Of a stretch of 64,000 bases of DNA, positions 33,550-43,236 are shown piece by piece (positions within the stretch are counted from its first letter, which is position 1; each line of letters opens with the position of its first letter). Below the pieces are notes generated by a model, which did no database searches, was not told the DNA's origin, and saw only the letters and a program-made list of their open reading frames with translations. The position numbers were made by a program, and so were the translations under genes. The stretch comes from Sambucus nigra (lineage: Eukaryota; Streptophyta; Magnoliopsida; Dipsacales; Adoxaceae): the NCBI GenBank assembly GCA_949130495.1, contig OX422208.1:398496561-398560560 (forward strand). The letters run 5' to 3'.

Positions 33550-33778
33550 TGTGAAGTCTAAATAGTAGGTTGTATATACTTAGATTTTTATTCTTTTTTT
33601 AATTTAGTCTCTTGTAATTAGTTAACTCTTTGTTATTTGTTTTTGCTATGCTCGGTACTAACTTGTTTTGTATATTCTTTGGACTTGTTCTTATGGGAAT
33701 CGCTCCACTTTTGGGTAATATCGCTATTTTCCTCTCTTTAACTTGGTTCTTAATTAACATTGAGGACAATGTCAAGTT

Positions 33779-33796
33779 TTAAGTTAGGGGGTGTGG
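33779..33796 (+). promoter_or_regulatory. internal polypurine-tract copy
   Basis: TTAAGTTAGGGGGTGTGGG matches GTAAGTTAGGGGGTGTGAT at the 3' LTR border, 1.85 kb upstream of it. It could act as a second plus-strand primer. Confidence 0.5.
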
Positions 33797-34599
33797 GATA
33801 TTCTATCCATATCTTATTTTAGTCCAGGTTTTTGCTCACATGTTAGCTACTTAGTATGCTTTTCTTAGATAAATGAAAATTTTTTAAAAAGATTTTCTTT
33901 CTTTTTTCTCCTTTTTTGGGCATTTTGCCTTTGTTTTCGATGATAAATTTCAATAATTGCCCGATCCAATTGACAACCCAATGTTGCATGTTCTCGATTT
34001 TAGAAGTTATTAGACTTTAGTCTCACTTATTGATATTATGAATAACTTCATGAATTAAACTTTAATCCCATGAGCACATGCACTTTTATTGTTATATTGA
34101 TTTGGTTTAAGATTTTTATGACTCGATAATCTTTTGTTGCATTGTATATACTTACACCGAGTAAGCTTTGTACCTTTCGTCATTTGTGAGTGTTATACAC
34201 TATTCTTTCCTCTTTGAAAACATTGAATTCGTCGGTAATCTCACTATTCTTTCATTTGGCCATTTATTAATTGAGTTCATACTTGAAATGTGTTACTTGA
34301 TCATGATTTTCATATATTGTTTTGATTTGAGAATTGCGTAAACTTTGTGAAATGATCATAGGCCCTATTTGTTATATCACCCATATTAGCCTTGACCTCA
34401 CCCTTACATGTTTACCCTCGTTTACCCATTTGAGCCTAAATATAGCCTTTCGTTTCATAACTCCATTCCCATAACCAACTATAAATTGGAGTTTTAGCCC
34501 ATATATACACCTTCCACACCTTTGTTTGGAATTTCACTTGGGATTGAATGTTGTTGTTATGATGTCGGTTGCAATTTAGGCATATGAGAGTTTGAAAAG

Positions 34600-34708
34600 T
34601 AAAGTACAGAAAGATGTGAAAAAGTGAAGAAAAAGAGAAAGCAAAAAGCAAAAGAAAACAAAAGAGAAAATGAGAAAAAGAAGAAAAAAATAAAGAAAAG
34701 AGAAAGTT
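34600..34708 (+). repeat. A/G-rich polypurine tract
   Basis: About 110 bases, nearly all A and G, based on AAAAGAGAAA-like words. Such tracts can form triplex DNA. Confidence 0.8.
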
Positions 34709-35637
34709 GTATATGTTGTGTATATAGTTCAATAAGCTTTGATTACTCTCCCCGATGATATTTCTAATGCCTTTTGGAACTTGTTTTCCATTTTTGCTAT
34801 TTCCCGCATTTTCCCATTATCTCGAGTTTTCATCCCGAACACTTTGAATCTGTACATACATATCCTTCGTTCCGTACCATAGCCTAGCCTACATTACAAC
34901 CCTATTAAAGTCCCATGTGATCTTAGGTTGATGTAATTTAAAAGTTTAAATAGTTTTGATAATCCGTGAAAATGCATTTCGCCTCCTTTAATGTGCGGTA
35001 TCTTTCATTGAGATTACAATTTTTCATCTTATATATAGCGTTCTTCATTTGTGACATGTGTGCGACCTAGTTTCCACTTACATTTACTCTTTATGCCCGC
35101 ATGTCCCGTGTGTTAGCTCCTTGTTTCGAGTGAATTCACTTGATGAGTGTAATGCCCGTGAGGATTGAATATATGCTTGCTTTAATGTTTATCCGGTTTA
35201 TTTAAGTTTTTGCCAAATAATACTTTTCATGTGCTCGTTCCCCTCCCACATTTAAGGTTTCAATTCTATGAGGTGCATTCTATAATGTTAATGATTCAGA
35301 CTTTTGTGTGAATTCATTCACTTTGCTAATAATGCATATGAAATCTTTTTCACTATTGTTGGGCTTGTCGCATGTTGGTTTGGGCATATTTTGAGGAAAC
35401 CATGCGATGTTTATGGGTAGCATCCCTGAAAACCTTCACGAGATGACACTCGTCCACTAGGGTAACCTAGGGGTTTAACGGCTTATTGCATATGCTAAAT
35501 GCAATCGAATCGCCCGCAAAAGTGGCGTTATGCTTTTATACCATAATTTTGTATTATCTCATGCTTTTGGTTTTCTTGTAGTTCTTGTTGCATCCTATGT
35601 CATTGCTAGGAACTAGCAATGTGTAAGTTAGGGGGTG

Positions 35638-37148
35638 TGATAATACACAAATATTGCGTATTTCATCTCTCGAACCTACTCATTTTAGCTCCCTCGGGTG
35701 CCTTAATCTCTATATTTAAGCCCGTTAACCAGACAACCTCTGTTTATATTGTTAACATGCTATATGAGGTATAATTGGGCTTTTGTAGGTATTTAGGTAC
35801 TAAGTATGGACTTCGGATACATTCTGCTCTATTTTCGTACACAACCGCACGTTCAAGGGCATTTTAGTCTTTTCACAGCTTGGGAACCTGGCCCAACATC
35901 TACATGGAAGTTGTATCCCTCCTTGCAAGCTTCGCGTGGCCACAAACGGTGCGCGATTCCGATTCATAACGAAGAAGTTACGACGATTTCAGCGGACGAG
36001 AAAAGCTTGGAAACCAAAACAGCAATGCAGTGTGCTGCCCCTGCTTGATCGACAGATCGACCAAATCATCGATCGATCGACTATATTAAATTGCCGAAAT
36101 TTGGCCTTGATCGACAGATCGACCAAATCATCGATCGATCAATGATCTGTTTTTCTGCAGATATCTTTTCTTTTCTCTTTTCTTTTCTAATTTTATTCCC
36201 ACTTGGTATATAAGCCAATTTTGATGTAATAAACAGGGGTGAACGTTTTTAGAGAGTTTTAGAAGATATAATAGGTTAGGGTTTGAATGATTTGCTTAGT
36301 TCTTCTTCATTTCTTCTTGGATTGACACACTTTTGGGCTTGAATGTTGACTATTCATCATCCTCTCCATTAATATAGTTTGTATTTCTTCATTTCTTGCT
36401 TTCTAGTTAATTTACAAGCTTTCTAATTTAGGTTTACATGCTTTGATTTACTTTCTTTCTAGTATAGTTTTATCTCGTTTATTTCCCGCTTTCCATTTAC
36501 CGCGTTTTTACGATGATTTCTTGGTAATTTAAATTAGGTTGTGTTTGAATTTAACTCACTCGGGTTGACGCGTTGCTTTGCTTTGGTGATGGTGTTTACG
36601 GGTCTATTTCGGGAGCGTTATCCTAGTTATTATGCCTAGGAGATTTGATGGGGCATATCATGTATGTCCCGTGCCTACGACCTTTCGCGCGTAATTTTTG
36701 GGATATTTGTTGACGCTAAAATCTTATTAGGCTTTTATGATGTTTTAGGGCGTGAAAACCCTTGATTTAATTAACTGTCAAAATGAGCCGCGTTCTTAAT
36801 AACTCGTCGACCCATGTAACCATTTTATACTAATTAACTCGGGTGAGGGATATTCGACGCAACCTATTATTTTACTCGCTTTGTTAATCTAGTTTCAATA
36901 CACTCGCCTAGATTAATCTTTCCCTTTTATGCATCTTTTCGTTTTTAGTTTCTAATAATCTTTTACACTTTTATTTCGGAATATTAAACCTTATAAATTC
37001 TAGCAACTCATCTTTGTGGATTTTCGATACCCGACTTACCGCTGTGCTTGCCTCGCAAGTGTAGTAGTAATTTAGGTTTTTGTATTGAGTTGGCGAAACG
37101 AAAATAATGATTAGCGTCTTTACACGCGCTACTTTTCGCACTCGATCA
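35638..37148 (+). repeat. 3' LTR of Athila-like element
   Basis: 1511 bp, TGATAATACA to CTCGATCA, followed by GTGCT. Preceded by AAGTTAGGGGGTG. TATATAA at 36207-36213. Confidence 0.92.
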
Positions 37149-37366
37149 GTGCTCTCTCCACTTCTTCATCTTTTGAGCCGAGGGTACCCTCGAGATGGGG
37201 AAAGATATCATTGGCTGCAAAGGCCAACCCGAGACTAAGTCAAGATAATCGCCAGAGTGTCAAGGATCTTCAGGATCAGGGACCGGCTGGTCAAGTATGA
37301 AAACTTGATGACCCCCTATTATCTCTCGGAGAGTGGCCTTAGGGGATGACCGGCTGATCGAGCTTT

Positions 37367-37444
37367 GTAAGTTTATTTTCAACAAGTTATACCTCTGAAT
37401 TGGTGATGTTTCTGAACTTCTAACTCAGATCTTTCTATTTGCAG
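37367..37444 (+). other. intron in second antisense gene
   Basis: GTAAGT donor, TTTGCAG acceptor, 78 bp. The exon after it is open in the frame used downstream, apart from two TAG codons. Confidence 0.65.
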
Positions 37445-37827
37445 AGCGTCCAGAGGGAATTTCAGACGACATTTGGGAGATGGCAGCCCCCAGCCTTACT
37501 AAACTAGTGAAGAATGCGGGTCTGAATGCACCTCCTGCTCCAACCTCTTCTAGGGTCGAGCCTTCAAGAAAAAGGAAATCTACAGTCCTTACCCTCGAGG
37601 ATCAGAGGCAGAAGAAAGCTTCAAAGGGGGATCGTGTAATTCCTATCTCCTCAGAGGACACATTAGCTGCTCGTCTGGAGTAGCTAAAAATTGGCGAGAG
37701 CCTTATTGGCTAGAGTTTGAAGGCCTTAGATGCCATAGACTCCATAATGACCGACTCTGACAAGCGATTTTGCTGCTCTCTTGATACCCCTCTGCTGGCC
37801 GAGTTTTCCCTCCATCGATCTATCCAG

Positions 37828-37914
37828 GTAGACTTTTGCCGTTTATGTTGAAGTGTAACATCGGCTTTGAATTATACCAAATCTTGAGTTGATATCTCTG
37901 AACACATTTTGCAG
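37828..37914 (+). other. phase-0 intron in second antisense gene
   Basis: CAG-GTAGAC donor and TTTTGCAG acceptor, 87 bp. Exons on both sides are in complete codons, so the intron is phase 0, like those of the PMD gene. Confidence 0.7.
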
Positions 37915-38766
37915 GGTCTCCTCACCTTGAATCAATTCGTTGACTGGACCCTGAGGAAGCTCCCTCTGATTGAGAAGGGCAGAGAGGCCCAGAAGATAAA
38001 GGCGACTCTGAATGCCGAAGTGGAGCATCTGAAGGCTGCCTTGGTGGAGTCTGATAACAAGGTGAAGCTGAGTGAGAAGGACATAGCTTAGCTTCAAAAA
38101 GACCACTCTGCTGCCCTGAAGGCCAAGGACGATGTCCTTCAACAAAAGGTTGATGCCGCAGTAAAATCTGCTTTGGAAGATGCCTCTGAGAAATGGTTAG
38201 CCGACTATCAGGTCTCTGATCAGTTCATAAGCTTCGGCTTCGAATATCTCAAAAGAGGTATTAAGTCCACTGACAAATGGGATGCGATGAAAGAGAAGGA
38301 ATCGGGGAGCCTGGCATCCTCTGACTTCATTGGTCTGGACTTCGATAACCCTCAGTTTGCTCAGGCCTTGTAAGAGGTCGAGGGTGAGAAGGTGCTGCAC
38401 CTGCCGAGACTGCTGAACCAGAGGCTACAGGGACTGAGGATATTAACCCTCAAGATGATGGTGTTGAGGTGGCCAACATCGGCCTTGGTAGTGGGGCAAT
38501 GACCACCGACCCAGAGGCTGATGACCCTTAGGCCGTGCTTGTAATATTTACTTTGTATTTTTTGTGAATGATTCATATTTCTGTAACCTCTGCTAACATT
38601 TTCTGAAACATCATTTTTGGTCTGTAATTCATAACTTCACGCTATGTTATCCTCTGAAGAGGGCTTCACTTATTTTGCTGAACGGTCCTTAAATGGTTTC
38701 ATGTGTCATATAATGGTATCTGAATTAAGGTTTGAAGTCTTAATATAATAGTGTATTCATTTATAC

Positions 38767-39716
38767 ACTAAAATGTTACCCCCATAAATTTCACTAAGTT
38801 AATGATGTCTAAGGTCTGAGGTCATCAAACTAAGATGTTACCAGTATAAATTTCACCAAATTAATAATGTCTAAGGTCTAAGGTCATCCAAGTATGATGT
38901 TCACCTCAGATCTTGTCACCAAATTATGATGTTTTAAGGTCCGAGGTTATCCATGTATGATGTTCACCACAGTAATTTTCACCAAATTAATGATGTCTAA
39001 GGTCTGAGGTCATCCAAGTATGATGTTCACCTCAGACCTTATCGCCAAATTATAATGTTTTAAGGTCTGAGGTCATCCAAGTATGATGTTCACCTTAGTA
39101 ATTTTCACCAGATTAATGATGCTTAAGGTCTGAGGTCATCCAAGTATGATGTTCACCTCAGTAATTTTCACCAAATTAATGATGTCTAAGGTCTGAGGTC
39201 ATCCAAGTATGATATTCACCTCAGACCTTGTCACCAAATTATGATGTTTTAAGTTATGAGGTCATCCAAGTATGATGTTAACCTTAGTGATTTTCACCAA
39301 ATTAATGATGTTTAAGGCCTGAGGTCATCCAAGTATGATGTTCACCTCAGACCTTATCACCAAATTATGATGTTTAAGATCTGAGGTCATCCAAGTATGA
39401 TTTTCACCTCAGACCTTGTCACCAAATTATGATATTTAAGGTCCGAGGTCATCAAACTAAGATTTTATCCATATAAATTTCACCAAATTAGTGATGTCTA
39501 AGGTCTGAGGTCATCCAAGTATGATGTTCACCTCAGACCTTGTCACCAAATTATGATGTTTTAAGGTCTGAGGTCATCCAAGTATGATGTTCACCTCAGA
39601 CCTTGTCACCAAATTATGATGTTTTAAGGTCTGAGGTCATCCAAGTATGATGTTCACCTCAGTAATTTTCACCAAATTAATAATGTCTAAGGTCTGAGGT
39701 CATCCAAGTATAATTT
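38767..39716 (+). repeat. 63-bp tandem array of hairpin units, about 15 copies
   Basis: Units run GGTCTGAGGTCATCCAAGTA, then TGATGTTCACCTCAG, then one of two endings: ACCTTGTCACCAAATTATGA or TAATTTTCACCAAATTAATG. The first subtype carries a perfect 12-bp inverted repeat, AAGGTCTGAGGT and ACCTCAGACCTT, with an 18-nt loop (for example 39500-39541). The two subtypes are mixed along the array. It lies directly after the second antisense gene, in the place of a Tat 3' region. Confidence 0.95.
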
Positions 39717-39903
39717 TGCTTAGACGTGTTTTTTTTTCAAGGTGACATAAATTAACTAACACGTGGCTCTCAATTTCACCCTTAGATCTCAATCACTAAT
39801 AAAGACATTCAATCTGAGCCACTAGTTGATAAAGACCAAATCCTTCAAGATATAATCTCAATCGTTAGTTGGAGGAGACAAAGAAAACCCTCCTCCTTTA
39901 TTT

Positions 39904-39958
<55 letters not shown>

Positions 39959-39966
39959 GTGTGTGT
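39904..39966 (+). repeat. (TA)n(TG)n microsatellite
   Basis: TA repeats run into about 26 TG units with one GC interruption. Inverse complement of the array at 40108-40176. Confidence 0.95.
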
Positions 39967-40104
39967 CTTTTTCTATTTCACATCCATTCTCTTCTCATCG
40001 TTTTTTAATACATCATACCCTTCTCTCCCATTGTGTGTGTCTTTTTCTATTTCACATCCATTCTCCTCTCATCGTTTTGTAATACATCAGTACCTTCTCT
40101 CCCA
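39961..40104 (+). repeat. 72-bp direct tandem duplication
   Basis: TGTGTCTTTTTCTATTTCAC, a CATCCATTCT stretch, TCTCATCGTTTT, TAATACATCA and CCTTCTCTCCCA occur twice in a row with few changes. Confidence 0.9.
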
Positions 40105-40107
40105 ACA

Positions 40108-40176
<69 letters not shown>
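40108..40176 (+). repeat. (CA)n(TA)n microsatellite
   Basis: About 19 CA units followed by about 15 TA units, the mirror of the TG array 140 bp upstream. Confidence 0.95.
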
Positions 40177-40178
<2 letters not shown>

Positions 40179-40517
40179 CATCACAAGAACCCATTTCGAA
40201 AACAACTATACTACTTTGCAATCCATTACAATAACAACCCTGCGATTTTTATCATCACGAAAATGAGAAGACTCGTGAGACTACCATCCCTTGTCTTATT
40301 TTTACTATTAATTCTGATTTTACTATAAAGAGCTGCAACTTTGATGAGATATATCAGTTTGGGGACTCCCTATCTGATGTCGGTAATTTTATTCTTGAGC
40401 AACCTATTGGACCAACTACACTGTTCATTAGGCTTCCCTATAGCCAAACATTTTTCAAGAATGCCACAGGTCATACGAATGGGTTTCTCCTCATTGACTA
40501 CATTGGTAACGATTTAT

Positions 40518-43222
40518 TGTAACACCCCGTAAATTTAAGGGTCATTAATTAAATTATATTTGAAAGAAAAAAAATTATTTTATTGGGAGGAATTAAATTA
40601 GTGATTTGGGAAGTTTTTAAATTTGAGGAATTCATTAATTTGATGAAATGAGGATTAATTATTTGAACAATTTTTTTTGTGTCGCATTTTGACGTCAAAA
40701 ATTTAGAGAATGTTATAAATTAATTCAGATGGCAATTCGGAGTTCACGGTTGAGTCCGGATGGGTCGAAATAGTTGGAAAAGAGTGTCCATAGTCATAAT
40801 ATGGGTTTTGAGACTTTTCAAGACACATTTGAGTTCCCAAATAAGTGTTTGAGCCCTTTTTAGAAGGCCCTTAACGCCAAAAATGGTAATTAAGTAAATA
40901 ACCCTAATTGTGAGAGGGTGTGGGAACCTTAATTCATTTTTTAGAAGACCAAATCAAGGAGAGCCAATGAAGGGATCAACTAGAAAATGTTTGGAGAGAT
41001 TAAACCAAGAACAACAGAGAGGATAACATTCATCAGCCCATCATCTTCATCAAAGATTCAAATTCTAGAAACTCTAAGGCAAGTGGTTTAACTTTCATTT
41101 TGATTAATTGCATTTTTTCTATTCATATTCTAAAAGGTGTGAATTGATTAAGATGTTAGGGTTAGTTCTATAATTGAATTTGAAGATTCTATGAGTTTGA
41201 TTTAAAAATATATGGAGATGATAAAAATGTAAATTATAAACCCATATTTAGTTGAATCTTGGAGGGTTTTATAGGGAAGAACCAATATCTGATATGGATT
41301 GTGTGGGATTGTTGAATAAACACTTTGGTGACAATTGGTTATAAAACCATAAGAAAACATGTTTGGGATTTGTGACTTCTTAAGGATTAATGATGTTAAA
41401 ACAGTTAGAGGATGAATATAACTTGTCTTAGTAGTGATATGTTAATGAAGATGATTCATTAAGGTTAGTATTTTGAGAAGTAAAACCTTAAAATTTCGTT
41501 AATGGTTGAAACAGGAAACTCGGAGAAGATGATGTGCTGTACAATCGATCGATTTGAGTCGATCGATCGAATGACTTGGAAATCTGTTAGTAATGCTACT
41601 TTTTAAACATGGGAGTTTTATTCAAATTGTTTTATACTTATATAATTGTTGCAAATATAATATGGGGTTGACTCCTAGAAATTATAGGTAAACATAATTG
41701 GGATTTGAGAGGAGTAAATGGGTTACACGTTATGGATGGATTTCAGAGAAATAAGTCATAAATATTATATTTCGGTCCAAGCGAGTTAGTTTGGGCATTT
41801 TTGGTTGAGTGACACCAAGATAGTGAAATTAATTAGCGTATAATTAATGCAATTCAAGTCCTATTATAGACTTGAAAAGTTTAGGCTAAGTGTTATGGAT
41901 AGTGTACATAGGTAGCCGTGATTTTATATATATGCGATGATGTGAGTATATATATATGAATTATAAATATTTGTGTGAATAACATTTATAGGAAAGCTCA
42001 CCCACTCTAGTTCTATCATGGGAGGTTGCGCGAAGTGGGTGAATCCCCTCTCTAGTGAATGCAGGGTGAGTATAGTCCCCAGGTCATAGCGTTCGAAGTC
42101 AAGAATAAGACGCTTTGGGTATGATTCAGTCTCATTCCGGGTAAAACTATGGCTGCCTCCAATACATTTATGATTTGTTTAGTTTTTTGACTCAGGTGAT
42201 GAGCCGCGTCAGGGGTTTGGGTGGATGAGTATACCTGGCGATGATAGCACTTAGAGAGCATCTGATGAGGCCTACTCAGGAGGATGGTTACGTCTACGAC
42301 ATGTGTGTGAATGTTGTATTAAAATATTACGTATATATGCTACGTTTATATACATTTGAATACATGATGAGAATCGTATTAATTATTATATAACTCGTAA
42401 AATGTTATAAGGTATCAATTAAGAAAATATTTAAATAAGTTAGTGTGATTAATAACTTATGCCACGTATATTATAATTACTCGGGTTAGAGTAGTGGGTT
42501 AAGTAGGGTCTATATAACAAGGCTAGTTACGGGGTTGATAGGTGGATAGGTTATATAGAAGGACGTTAGGTGTGCACATTAGTTGAGGGGTGGGTGGGGG
42601 TCCGACACTAACTTAAATATGAAGAGTATTTATGCATTTTAATTTACTGCAATTTAAATTCACTTACTAAATACTTTCAATATGTTTTGGGTTCTAACCC
42701 TTGCTATAAAATATTTTCAAAACATTTTAGGTGTCATCCACAGGGACGCCATGATTGTTCTATTCCAGGGTTACACAGCTGCGGCATATGTGGATGTTGA
42801 AGGATTTTGACTTAGCCGCTTCAGTCATTTCATTACTAGAGTAGGATGCAATAAGCATTTCCTTTAGGCATGTCGCCCTAGTTATTACTTTTGTTCCAGC
42901 CCGATGATGTATTCATTTTATTATTCTTGTGATGTATATTTTTGTTATTTGAATTGTAGTCGGAGGTTTTCTCGACAAGGATTATGTTTATTCCTTTTTA
43001 GTATTATTTAATTCAGTGTTTGTGTGAAAGGTTAATTATATATTCTTTCGCATGTTGTTCGAGATGTTTAAATAAAATTTAACACTCTGTCTTTTGAATA
43101 CTAGGTGGTTAGTATGTTTTAAAAAGGTTTTTGACAGTGATGCTAAGAATGAACCATATGAGATTCCTCTTTAATTTAATATAGGACTGATCACCTGGTA
43201 TTTTATTAGGTGGGGTGTCACA
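40518..43222 (+). repeat. 5' LTR of the chromovirus-like derivative
   Basis: 2705 bp, TGTAACACCCCG to GGGGTGTCACA. Inverted ends match over 11 bases with one change. It contains a GATCGA cluster at about 41543-41570. Confidence 0.92.
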
Positions 43223-43224
43223 GA

Positions 43225-43236
43225 TCGTATCAGAGC
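43225..43236 (+). promoter_or_regulatory. primer binding site, tRNA-Met-like
   Basis: TCGTATCAGAGC, two bases from the LTR, one mismatch to the usual TGGTATCAGAGC. Confidence 0.75.

Larger units (their letters stand above)
33550..35623 (+). other. 3' noncoding part of Athila-like element
   Basis: No supported gene. It contains an internal copy of the terminal purine tract (33779-33796) and an A/G-only tract near 34600-34708. Minus-strand short frames here come from the latter. Confidence 0.6.
30781..37148 (+). mobile_element. Athila-like non-autonomous LTR element
   Basis: 6,368 bp, flanked by GTGCT (30776-30780 and 37149-37153). LTRs are 30781-32256 and 35638-37148, with ends TGATAA and GATCA. 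The PBS matches tRNA-Asp, as in Athila/Tat groups. The interior (3.4 kb) has one decayed acidic reading frame and no protease, RT or integrase. The purine tract AGTTAGGGGGTG abuts the 3' LTR. It must have moved with enzymes supplied by another element. Confidence 0.92.
29753..38531 (+). pseudogene. second spliced retroelement gene (gypsy-type transposon domain + coiled coil), split by an insertion
   Basis: Readable parts are 29753-29900 (MLRPLYELLEEFPSLREK), 29965-30780, 37154-37366, exon 37445-37827 and exon 37915-38531. The core at 30390-30780 (GEICLYEHMFKLGFRLPFHPI, LSPNSWRVMIGAIVLW, WKSRYFFVSG) is the putative gypsy-type transposon domain (PF04195 type). After it come a Ser/Lys/Pro linker (SRVEPSRKRKST) and an alpha-helical coiled coil (AQKIKATLNAEVEHLKAALVE), then an acidic tail. 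Breaks are stops near 30073, 37681, 37711, 38088 and 38371, and a one-base shift near 38390. An Athila-like element sits between 30780 and 37149, inside the domain's C-terminal side. Its strand is opposite to the adjacent LTR, as in the PMD gene. Function unknown. Confidence 0.75.
39717..40262 (+). other. upstream region of the GDSL gene with mirror microsatellites
   Basis: It begins where the retroelement array ends. It contains (TA)n(TG)n at 39904-39966, a 72-bp direct duplication (39961-40104) and (CA)n(TA)n at 40108-40176. Probably the old promoter of the esterase gene; no TATA box can be separated from the TA runs. Confidence 0.55.

Noticed and set aside
35806..36145. Two frames of 80 and 69 residues
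   Set aside because: They lie in the Athila-like 3' LTR and include the GATCGA cluster; the 5' LTR does not keep them.
38767..39716. CRISPR-like array
   Set aside because: Units are contiguous tandem copies without unique spacers, in a plant nuclear context.
39869..40234. 121-residue frame
   Set aside because: Translation of the TG and CA microsatellites (Val/Cys and Thr/His runs).
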